Below the pieces are notes generated by a model that saw nothing but the letters and a program-made list of their open reading frames with translations, was not told the DNA's origin and did not search any database. The position numbers and the translations under genes are program-made. This document shows, piece by piece, positions 1 to 5,556 of a stretch of 7,343 bases of DNA (its first letter is position 1; every line of letters begins with the position of its first letter). This DNA is from Patescibacteria group bacterium UBA910 (GTDB lineage: Bacteria > Patescibacteriota > Minisyncoccia > Phycocordibacterales > DATDWN01), in assembly GCA_002294445.1 (NCBI GenBank), contig DBEI01000034.1:1-7343 (forward strand). The letters are read 5' to 3'.

Positions 1-1160
1 TTTTCTGAGATCACAACTCGATAAGGAATACCTATCAAATCAGAATCTGCGAATTTTTCTCCTGGACGTGCATCCCTATCGTCATACAACGTCTCAATAC
101 CCAACGTTTTGAGTTTTTCATATAACACATCTCCTGCTACCGCTACCTCAGGAGAGTTGCCGAGAATAAGAAGATGGATCCGAAATGGAGCAATAGATTC
201 AGGCCATACAATTCCTTTGTCATCAGACAATGTTTCAACCACTGTCCCCATAAGTCGCCCTAGACCAATACCATAACTACCCATAATAATCTGTCTCTCA
301 TTTCCGTCTTCATCTCTCACTTTCAAATCAAGTGCATCAGGGTATCGTGAACCAAGTGGAAATATATTCCCTACCTCAATTGATTTCTCTTCTCGAAGCG
401 CATCCTTATTGAAACCAAATTTTTCTATATTTTCATCAGTAAGCACTTCCTTGTTGATTGCAAGCTTCTTTTTTTCATCGATATAAATAATATCCTCACC
501 TGATTTTGACAGCGTCTGAAACTCATCAGTAAGACCTGACGTAAACGATCCTCCCGCAGCAACAGTGCGATACGTAATATGCCCGATTCCTGCACGATCA
601 AAGATTTTCAAATATGCACCTGCACATTTTTCATAGAAAGCCTTGAACCCTTCTTCTGTTTGATCAAAAGAGTACAAATCTTTCATCAAGAACTCACGCC
701 CTCGCATTAACCCACTCTTTGCACGAAGTTCATTTCGAAACTTTGTTTGAAATTGATACACATACACAGGTAAGTCTTTGTAGGAACGTACAAAATGTGT
801 CAACATCGCAGTCATAGGTTCTTCATGTGTATTTGCAATACCAAGTTCTGCACCATCATTCGCAAGCCTTGTCTTAAACCAGTTATCGACAACTGAGTTA
901 TCCCACCGCCCTGTTTTTTCCCACACATCCTTGTCCTGAAGGGTTGTCATTAAAACTTCTTGCCCACCAATAGCATTTATTTCCTCTCTAATAATATTTT
1001 GTATCTTGTTAAGCACTCGTAATCCAAGGGGTAAATAATCATATACCCCCGCCATTTCCTTCTGTATAAACCCAGCACGAATCAAAAGTTGTGCATTTTT
1101 TGACACCTCATCTGCAGGTGCTTCTTTGCGTGTTTTAGTAAAAAGTTGTGTTTGTCTCAT
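1..1160 (-). CDS. proS: Prolyl-tRNA synthetase, short form without editing insert (3' end cut by window)
   Basis: Class II aminoacyl-tRNA synthetase that charges tRNA-Pro with proline in the cytoplasm. I translated 386 residues from the ATG at 1160, and the frame stays open to the window edge. Visible parts are motif 1 (about residues 38-74), the THEEP proline-binding loop (111-115), motif 2 beginning FRNE (141-144) and running through GREFLMKDLYSFD, and motif 3 GSYGIGLGRL (294-303). The anticodon-binding domain starts near 325 and is incomplete. Motifs 2 and 3 are separated by only about 125 residues, so the roughly 180-residue INS editing domain of typical bacterial ProRS is absent and a short linker (about 235-260) takes its place. 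This resembles the short alphaproteobacterial and mitochondrial type, so a full length near 420-430 is expected. The start is firm: a TAA lies directly in frame before the ATG. No Shine-Dalgarno is suitably placed. A promoter-like -10 ends 6 bases before the ATG. Confidence 0.97.
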   Translation of the reverse strand, partial: MRQTQLFTKTRKEAPADEVSKNAQLLIRAGFIQKEMAGVYDYLPLGLRVLNKIQNIIREEINAIGGQEVLMTTLQDKDVWEKTGRWDNSVVDNWFKTRLANDGAELGIANTHEEPMTAMLTHFVRSYKDLPVYVYQFQTKFRNELRAKSGLMRGREFLMKDLYSFDQTEEGFKAFYEKCAGAYLKIFDRAGIGHITYRTVAAGGSFTSGLTDEFQTLSKSGEDIIYIDEKKKLAINKEVLTDENIEKFGFNKDALREEKSIEVGNIFPLGSRYPDALDLKVRDEDGNERQIIMGSYGIGLGRLMGTVVETLSDDKGIVWPESIAPFRIHLLILGNSPEVAVAGDVLYEKLKTLGIETLYDDRDARPGEKFADSDLIGIPYRVVISE

Positions 1161-1166
1161 TTACTC

Positions 1167-1195
1167 ATCATATCCTCACTGACTCTTTTTTGCAA
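1167..1195 (-). promoter_or_regulatory. Predicted leaderless promoter of proS
   Basis: Reading on the minus strand, TTGCAA (1195-1190) is followed by a 17-bp spacer and TATGAT (1172-1167), then 6 bases and the proS ATG. TATGAT matches the consensus -10 at 5 of 6 positions, and TTGCAA matches the -35 at 4 of 6. Transcription would start on or next to the A of the ATG, giving a leaderless message. The hairpin at 1197-1227 lies immediately upstream, which fits a new transcription unit. Inferred from sequence only. Confidence 0.6.
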
Positions 1196-1196
1196 A

Positions 1197-1227
1197 ATTT
1201 CATCCAAGGGTAACCCTTGGATGAAAT
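1197..1227 (-). terminator. Perfect 14-bp hairpin after rseP, probable intrinsic terminator
   Basis: The arms 1197-1210 and 1214-1227 are perfect reverse complements around a 3-base loop. On the minus strand the stem runs straight into TTT and then GCAAAAAA, which is a short U-tract. On the plus strand no T-run follows. It lies 27 bp beyond the rseP stop and before the proS promoter, so it most likely ends the frr-rseP transcript. The weak U-tract leaves open a role as an mRNA 3'-end stabiliser instead. Confidence 0.62.
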
Positions 1228-1254
1228 ATGGTGTGGTGTAATTTTACTATTTAA

Positions 1255-2370
1255 TTAGAATAACTTAATAATATCGTGAAGTGTCACCACACCCATAAGT
1301 ATAAGCAGCAAGATGAAGCCTGTTGCATTCACCCACGTCGCAACTTTAGACGGAATTTTTCTGCGAGTAACTGCTTCAATTGCAACAAAGAGAAGTCGTC
1401 CCCCATCGAGTGCTGGAAACGGTACAAGGTTAATCACCGCAAGATTGATTGAAATAAGTGCAGTGAGTGACATCACATAGGTAAACCCAAGTTTACTTGC
1501 GTCCTTTACCACACCCGCAATACCCACAGGACCTGAAACCTGAGAAAAGTTTGACTGTAGTGTTACCACACCCCACAAGAAACTACCGAGCCCTTTGATA
1601 GTAGCCCATGTTAGTTCTGTTGTGGTGATAATCCCTTGAAGGATTGCCGTATGAACTGGAAGTTTTAATGTACCCACCGTATCCATTGCAATACCTACTG
1701 CCTTTTTACCAGGAATAATAGAATCTACTGGCGTGATAAAGGCAGTTTTTGGAGCATCGTCACCTCGTTTATACATGATAGTGATTTTTTCTCCATTTGA
1801 TTCACCAATCACCTTTGAGACCTGCTCAGCTGTAAGGTTGCCCGTAGTATCAAGTTGTACTCCACGTTTATTCCCACTTGCCTCTACAAATAGAATCGCA
1901 TCGCCACCAACAAGTCCCGCTTGCTGTGCAGGTGAACCTGGAAGTACTGTTGTGATAACAAGTTTAGGATCCTGTATCTCACCAAAACGTGATGTATCTG
2001 CAGTGGCTGGTTGTCCCATCATAAATCCAACAGAAAACAAAAAGCCTGCAAAGATAATGTTAAACACCACCCCCGCCACGAGGACGAAAGCCTGAATATA
2101 TTTTGGTTTATAGTAAAAACTTCTTGTTTTTTCTTCTTCTTTTATATCCTGAAGATGTGGATCTTCACCAAAAATCTTTACAAATCCACCAAACGGAATC
2201 GCATTTAATGTATAGGTAGTTTCCCCCACTTTTTTTGAAATAACTTTTGGAGGAAAACCAAGTCCAAACTCATCCACCCGAATACCCGATCGCTTTGCAG
2301 CCAAAAAATGACCAAGTTCGTGAACAAAAATTAATACAGCTAGAATGATAATAAATATAATGACGGACAT
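1255..2370 (-). CDS. rseP: RseP/S2P-family site-2 intramembrane zinc metalloprotease (M50) with PDZ domain
   Basis: Membrane protease that cleaves substrates within the bilayer. In E. coli the family member releases sigma-E by cutting anti-sigma RseA; here the substrate is unknown. From the ATG at 2370 the protein is 371 residues. The first membrane helix carries the zinc site HELGH (17-21). It is followed by FGLGFPPK (35-42), the GGFVK membrane-associated loop (61-65), a second helix (about 92-116), one PDZ domain (about 135-215, with LPGSPAQQAGL), VSGPVGIAG (278-286), and a helix with the third zinc ligand in NLVPFPALDGG (Asp322). A last helix lies at about 345-366. One PDZ domain rather than the two of E. 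coli RseP is common in shorter homologues. An in-frame TTG at 2397 would add nine residues. I prefer the ATG because the family usually begins just before the first helix. It lies 36 bp after frr and has no Shine-Dalgarno, so it is probably co-transcribed with frr. Confidence 0.95.
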   Translation of the reverse strand: MSVIIFIIILAVLIFVHELGHFLAAKRSGIRVDEFGLGFPPKVISKKVGETTYTLNAIPFGGFVKIFGEDPHLQDIKEEEKTRSFYYKPKYIQAFVLVAGVVFNIIFAGFLFSVGFMMGQPATADTSRFGEIQDPKLVITTVLPGSPAQQAGLVGGDAILFVEASGNKRGVQLDTTGNLTAEQVSKVIGESNGEKITIMYKRGDDAPKTAFITPVDSIIPGKKAVGIAMDTVGTLKLPVHTAILQGIITTTELTWATIKGLGSFLWGVVTLQSNFSQVSGPVGIAGVVKDASKLGFTYVMSLTALISINLAVINLVPFPALDGGRLLFVAIEAVTRRKIPSKVATWVNATGFILLLILMGVVTLHDIIKLF

Positions 2371-2406
2371 AAGGTAAAAAGTTAAACTAGTAGACAAACC
2401 TAAACT

Positions 2407-2958
2407 TTATTCAGCAATTTCTTTTTCTTTCTTTGCAAACAAACCTTCAAGTGTAACCCCTGCTTCATCTATATATTTTTGAAGCTCTGCTTTGAGACGA
2501 AACTTTTCATCTTCGGAAATCTCTCCGTCTTTCTCTTTTTTTTCAATATCTTTAATTGTTTTTTCTCGCTCACTTCGGATAGCGATACGTGCATCCTCAA
2601 GTTTTTGTTTTGCCAACTTTACGAGACTTGCTCGTCGATCTGCGGTGAGGTCAGGAAATATCACGCGTACACCTTTTTCATCTACCGCAAGAGAGAGTCC
2701 GAGGTCTGCAAGCATAATTGCTTTTTCTACCGCTTTTGCAAGAGACATATCCCACGGAGTCACCCGCATCATACGAGCATCTTCAACAGAAATACTGCCC
2801 ACCTGGTTGATAGGCATCATTGCGCCATATGCCTCCACCATTACAGAATCAAGCAATGCAGGGGTTGCTCGCCCTGTGCGAATACCAGAAAACTCAGACC
2901 GAAGCCATTCTTCAGTACTTTTTATACCTGCTTTTAAATCTTTAAAGTCGTATGCCAT
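2407..2958 (-). CDS. frr: Ribosome recycling factor
   Basis: Works with EF-G to split the post-termination ribosome into subunits in the cytoplasm. The 183-residue length matches the family (about 185). Conserved family blocks are visible in order: the IRTGRATPALLD segment (about 26-37) at the end of the first helix of the coiled-coil domain, the YGAMMPINQVGSISV stretch of the small domain, TPWD, the EKAI...DLGL block, FPDLTADRR, a long basic and acidic helical C-terminus with IRSEREKTIKDIEKKEKDGEISEDE, and a final KEKEI. Nothing is missing. The start ATG at 2958 is the only sensible one. It has no Shine-Dalgarno nearby: the AGAGGA overlapping the end of holB is more than 20 bases upstream. 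An extended -10 lies 9 bases upstream instead. The frr-to-rseP order preserves part of the common bacterial pyrH-frr-uppS-cdsA-dxr-rseP-proS cluster. Confidence 0.98.
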   Translation of the reverse strand: MAYDFKDLKAGIKSTEEWLRSEFSGIRTGRATPALLDSVMVEAYGAMMPINQVGSISVEDARMMRVTPWDMSLAKAVEKAIMLADLGLSLAVDEKGVRVIFPDLTADRRASLVKLAKQKLEDARIAIRSEREKTIKDIEKKEKDGEISEDEKFRLKAELQKYIDEAGVTLEGLFAKKEKEIAE

Positions 2959-2967
2959 ATGAGATCT

Positions 2968-2976
2968 ATAATAACA
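2968..2976 (-). promoter_or_regulatory. Predicted extended -10 promoter before frr
   Basis: The minus strand reads TGTTATTAT, an extended -10 (TGn followed by TATTAT, 5 of 6 matches), ending 9 bases before the frr ATG. A start 6-7 bases downstream would leave a leader of only about 3 bases. No strong -35 is visible; CTTTCA at 17 bp is weak. It lies in the 26-bp gap after holB, so frr may also be reached by read-through. Confidence 0.45.
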
Positions 2977-2984
2977 GAATCCTC

Positions 2985-3653
2985 TTATATTGAAAGAGCA
3001 ACATGCTCAAGAAGCATTTTTGTCATTGCTCCACGAGAAAACAGTGCTGTACGTGCTTTTTCACACACCGCAAGCGCTGACGCATGTATCGAAACGCCAC
3101 CATCAGCATATAACTCCCCTTCTATTTGATTTATAAGGTTGATTGCGTCTTGTTTGGTTTGTTTTTCATCACCAATATTATCAGTCATTTTCTTGATATA
3201 CCCCAATCTTTCAGGAACAGAGAGTGAAAGAAAAGAAAATGTTTGTGTTTCTGTATAAGCACTGATCAGCATTCGCACTCTCGAACGAAGTGTTGGCAAC
3301 AATGTATCTTGTGGCAACAATACAAAAAAATGTGTATCAGAAGTTGGTTCTTCAAAAATTTTAAGAAGTGCATTTTGAGCTTCTTCGCCGATATATCCCA
3401 CCTTGAGTACAAACACCTGTTTATTACCGGTCATATTTTTTTGCGCCTGAAGCACACCGAGTTCTCGCGCGGTATCTATAGTCATATTTGTTTCCTCAAA
3501 CACTCGATAATCAGGATTGCCTACCGTTGAGAGCGCCATATGTTCAACTAGAAAAGCTTCAAGCTCTTTGTGTGTAGCAGATGTATCTCCAATACAGACA
3601 TACGCATGATGGAGATTATTTTCTTCTCGAAGAGATGTAAAAAGTGACATCAT
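2985..3653 (-). CDS. holB: DNA polymerase III delta'-like clamp-loader subunit, short and without P-loop
   Basis: Likely a structural subunit of the replicative clamp loader that opens the sliding clamp with DnaX. The best family signature is at residues 90-125: EEAQNALLKIFEEP followed by LLPTLRSRV, the core AAA+ block of HolB, DnaX and RFC with an SRx arginine-finger motif. The N-terminus LREENNLHHAYVCIG matches the usual HAYLF.G entry to the P-loop, but the Walker A is replaced by GDTSATHK, and the Walker B acidic pair is missing around VLKVGY (82-87). The zinc-binding cysteine module of many homologues is absent. At 222 residues it is much shorter than E. coli delta' (about 334), so the C-terminal collar domain looks reduced. 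I chose the ATG at 3653. The alternative GTG at 3683 would place the predicted extended -10 inside the gene, and the family normally begins close to this point. A second ATG follows at once (3650). Confidence 0.82.
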   Translation of the reverse strand: MMSLFTSLREENNLHHAYVCIGDTSATHKELEAFLVEHMALSTVGNPDYRVFEETNMTIDTARELGVLQAQKNMTGNKQVFVLKVGYIGEEAQNALLKIFEEPTSDTHFFVLLPQDTLLPTLRSRVRMLISAYTETQTFSFLSLSVPERLGYIKKMTDNIGDEKQTKQDAINLINQIEGELYADGGVSIHASALAVCEKARTALFSRGAMTKMLLEHVALSI

Positions 3654-3657
3654 GTCT

Positions 3658-3666
3658 ATTGTACCA
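3658..3666 (-). promoter_or_regulatory. Predicted extended -10 promoter of holB
   Basis: The minus strand reads TGGTACAAT, an extended -10 with 5 of 6 matches in the hexamer. It ends 4 bases before the first ATG and 7 before the second. A start site 6-7 bases downstream would fall on the ATGATG pair, giving a leaderless message that favours the second ATG. A weak TTGGTG lies upstream at a 19-bp spacing. It supports the ATG start over the upstream GTG. Confidence 0.5.
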
Positions 3667-3701
3667 GAAATAATTTTCAACACACCAAGAATCTCTGAGG
3701 A

Positions 3702-3760
3702 TTTTTCGCCAAGGTCGCTTTTGAAATTTTAAAATTTCAAAAGATGAGACTGGTGAAAAA
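3702..3760. repeat. 59-bp imperfect inverted repeat with a 26-bp perfect AT-rich palindrome at its core
   Basis: Positions 3718-3743 form a perfect palindrome with no spacer, centred between 3730 and 3731, each arm beginning CTTTTGAAATTTT. Outside it, 3702-3711 (TTTTTCGCCA) and 3751-3760 (TGGTGAAAAA) pair again, with a single G-U wobble in plus-strand RNA or one A-C mismatch in minus-strand RNA. It occupies most of the 118-bp gap after mreB and before the holB promoter. No U-tract follows the core on either strand, so it is not a textbook terminator. A 3'-end stabilising structure, a protein-binding palindrome or a dispersed repeat copy are the alternatives. Confidence 0.7.
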
Positions 3761-3771
3761 GGCCAGAGCTG

Positions 3772-4785
3772 TTAGCGCTTTGCTATGATCGACTTTTTGT
3801 AGGTATCAAGATGTTCCAATGCAATCCCCGTTCCCTTCACCACACAATACAACGCATCTTTTGCGAGCACCGCTTTTACACCCGTACGTCGAAGCACCAA
3901 CTCAGGAAGATTGCGAAGTTGAGAAGACCCACCAGTCATAATAATTCCTCGGTCGATAATGTCTGCAGAAAGTTCCGGCGGAGTTTCTTGTAACACATCT
4001 TTGATTGCTTTTATCATCTCTCGTAAATCTTTTGAAATAGCTTTTACGATTTCATTTGTTTTAATCTCCACACTACGAGGAAGACCTGAAATAAAGTCGC
4101 GCCCCTTTACCTGCATTGCAAGCTCTTCATCCAGTGGAATAGCTGAGCCAATCTTCATTTTAATATCCTCTGCTGTCTTATCTCCAATTGCGAGATTGAA
4201 TGTTTTTTTAATATAGTCTGCAATTGAATGATCAAGTCTGTTACCCGCACACTTTACTGAAATCGATGCCACTATACCTCCGAGAGAAATAACCGCAACG
4301 TCAGTCGTACCTCCACCGATATCAACAATCATATGTCCCATTGCTTCATGAATAGGAATACCTGCACCAATCGCTGCCAAAATAGGTTCCTTTACCACAT
4401 ATGCATTTTTTGCACCCGCTTTGATAGCAGCTTCGATTACCGCTCGACGCTCTGTTGATGTTACTCCTGCAGGCACAGACACAAGCACTTCTGGTTTTAT
4501 AAAGTTCCATTTACCAAGTGCCTTATCTATATAATACCGAAGCATCGCTTCTGTTACTCGATAGTCTGCAATCACTCCGTCTTTCATTGGACGATATGCA
4601 ACAATCGCTTCAGGTGTACGACCAATCATTTCTTTTGCCTCAATACCGATCGCTAAAATCTTATTATCCTCTTCCGATACAGCGACAACAGAAGGCTCGT
4701 TGAGCACAACACCTCGCCCCGGAACATATACCAACGTATTTGCAGTACCCAAGTCAATACCAAGTTTTTTGGAGAAAATACTCAT
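3772..4785 (-). CDS. mreB: Rod-shape-determining actin homologue MreB
   Basis: Bacterial actin that forms membrane-associated filaments guiding side-wall peptidoglycan synthesis. From the ATG at 4785 it is 337 residues, the usual family length. The nucleotide site is intact: phosphate-1 loop IDLGTANT (10-17), phosphate-2 loop DIGGGTTD (155-162), adenosine loop MTGGSSQL (283-290), and the KEPILAAIGAG segment (132-142) with the catalytic-type glutamate. An in-frame TTG at 4803 would add six residues, but MSIFSKKLGIDLG is the normal N-terminus of the family. Neither mreC nor mreD is next to it in this window. The gene opposite is membrane-anchored but lacks the coiled coil expected of MreC. There is no Shine-Dalgarno. 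A -10-like hexamer lies 7 bases upstream, inside the 20-bp gap shared with the divergent gene. Confidence 0.97.
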   Translation of the reverse strand: MSIFSKKLGIDLGTANTLVYVPGRGVVLNEPSVVAVSEEDNKILAIGIEAKEMIGRTPEAIVAYRPMKDGVIADYRVTEAMLRYYIDKALGKWNFIKPEVLVSVPAGVTSTERRAVIEAAIKAGAKNAYVVKEPILAAIGAGIPIHEAMGHMIVDIGGGTTDVAVISLGGIVASISVKCAGNRLDHSIADYIKKTFNLAIGDKTAEDIKMKIGSAIPLDEELAMQVKGRDFISGLPRSVEIKTNEIVKAISKDLREMIKAIKDVLQETPPELSADIIDRGIIMTGGSSQLRNLPELVLRRTGVKAVLAKDALYCVVKGTGIALEHLDTYKKSIIAKR

Positions 4786-4797
4786 ATCGCTTATACT
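4769..4797 (+). promoter_or_regulatory. Predicted leaderless promoter of the 4806 gene (other half of the divergent pair)
   Basis: TTGGAG (4769-4774) is followed by a 17-bp spacer and TATACT (4792-4797, 5 of 6 matches to TATAAT), then 8 bases and the ATG at 4806. The predicted message would have about 2 bases of leader. The -35 lies inside the 5' end of mreB. The hexamer overlaps the mreB -10 at 4793-4797, so polymerase could hardly occupy both promoters at once. Confidence 0.55.
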
Positions 4798-4821
4798 ATC
4801 CAAATATGATCAATTATGCAA
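4793..4821 (-). promoter_or_regulatory. Predicted leaderless promoter of mreB (half of a divergent pair)
   Basis: On the minus strand, TTGCAT (4821-4816) is followed by a 17-bp spacer and TAGTAT (4798-4793), then 7 bases and the mreB ATG. TAGTAT keeps the key T, A and last T of the -10 (4 of 6 overall). An alternative TATAAG (4795-4790) is a closer match but ends only 4 bases from the ATG. The -35 lies inside the coding sequence of the opposite gene, and the -10 overlaps that gene's own -10. Confidence 0.5.
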
Positions 4822-5549
4822 AAAAACACCCATATCTTTTAGGAGCTAGCTTTGTCAGTATTATTGCAATTATTGGTTTTGTGCTTGGATACCGTATTCA
4901 ACCAGATTTGCATATCGCAAAAAACGGCACACTAGAAATTACGCTTCCGTTAAAAAATACAATAGTGTACGCAGATGATAAAAAGATCATCGTCACCACC
5001 AAAGAAAATCAAACCATAAGCGTACCCCTCTCTGTAAAAACTCACGATGTCATCATTGGGCGAGAAGGATACTTCCCTTGGATGGCACAAGCAACCATAC
5101 GATCGGGAGAGACTACTACACTTAAACCAATATTTGTTACTCAAAACACCACAGGGCAGATCATCACTCAAAAAGATCCGCAATACTGGAAACTCAGATT
5201 CGAAGTCTCCAATACAAGACTTCCGAGTGAAACAAACCCTAAAACACTTAACAATGTAAGTGTATGGGTTACAGAAAATACAATTTACATTAAGGAGAAT
5301 GCTGTTATTAAAAAAATTATTACTCCCAAAGACAGTATCCGATCTGTGGATTTCTACAAAGACCGCACTGATGTAATTATTTTTGCATCTGATACCGGAG
5401 TGTATGCTATGGATGCGGTAGAAAACGCATCCGAGAAAGTCACAAACTTCTTCCCTCTCTACAAAGGAATCAAACCTGTATTCCAAAAAACTGAAAACAC
5501 TTTCCTCTACGTACTTGATGGAGAGAACCTGATGATGGTCGTGATATAA
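4806..5549 (+). CDS. Membrane-anchored beta-rich protein of unknown function, PEGA-like segment
   Basis: I do not recognise this gene by name. The 247-residue protein starts with a short basic stretch (MINYAKKH), then a hydrophobic helix at about 11-29 with no cleavage-type motif. This suggests a signal anchor with the rest outside the cytoplasmic membrane. Residues about 36-112 are beta-rich and end in VIIGREGYFPWMAQATIRSGETTTLKPIF, which resembles the end of a PEGA domain (a conserved Gly-Tyr followed by a Pro and a strand with a closing L.P). That match is by eye and weak. Residues about 150-247 alternate short strands and turns, as in a partial beta-propeller or sensor-like module. There are no cysteines and no catalytic motif. 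The open frame continues upstream into mreB, but the ATG at 4806 is chosen because it follows a -10-like box and leads directly into the helix. It is divergent from mreB and 7 bp before priA. Lack of a coiled coil argues against MreC. Confidence 0.82.
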   Translation: MINYAKKHPYLLGASFVSIIAIIGFVLGYRIQPDLHIAKNGTLEITLPLKNTIVYADDKKIIVTTKENQTISVPLSVKTHDVIIGREGYFPWMAQATIRSGETTTLKPIFVTQNTTGQIITQKDPQYWKLRFEVSNTRLPSETNPKTLNNVSVWVTENTIYIKENAVIKKIITPKDSIRSVDFYKDRTDVIIFASDTGVYAMDAVENASEKVTNFFPLYKGIKPVFQKTENTFLYVLDGENLMMVVI

Positions 5550-5550
5550 T
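5542..5550 (+). promoter_or_regulatory. Consensus extended -10 promoter of priA overlapping the upstream stop codon
   Basis: TGATATAAT contains TGn plus a perfect TATAAT (5545-5550) and ends exactly 6 bases before the priA ATG, so transcription should start on or beside that A. The TAA stop of the preceding gene (5547-5549) lies inside the hexamer. No good -35 is visible at 17 bp (AGAGAA), which an extended -10 can tolerate. A GAGG lies only 1 base from the ATG, too close to serve as a normal Shine-Dalgarno. Confidence 0.68.
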
Positions 5551-5556
5551 CGAGGC

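Noticed and set aside
1733..2208. Plus-strand open frames inside rseP
   Set aside because: They are antisense to well-conserved RseP sequence, have no family features, and have biased composition typical of shadow frames.
2479..2962. Two overlapping plus-strand open frames opposite frr
   Set aside because: Both are antisense to a complete, conserved ribosome recycling factor and show repetitive Phe/Ser/Cys-rich composition.
3654..3683. GTG start for holB adding 10 residues
   Set aside because: It would put the extended -10 TGGTACAAT inside the gene and lengthen the N-terminus beyond where the family normally begins.
3744..3771. Small CTGG...CCAG hairpin as an mreB terminator
   Set aside because: The stem is only four pairs with its T-run inside the loop, so it does not form a credible intrinsic terminator.
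4740..4805. Upstream extension of the 4806 gene into mreB
   Set aside because: The extra 22 residues are antisense to the conserved MreB N-terminus and look unlike a signal. The ATG at 4806 follows a -10-like box and leads directly into the membrane helix.
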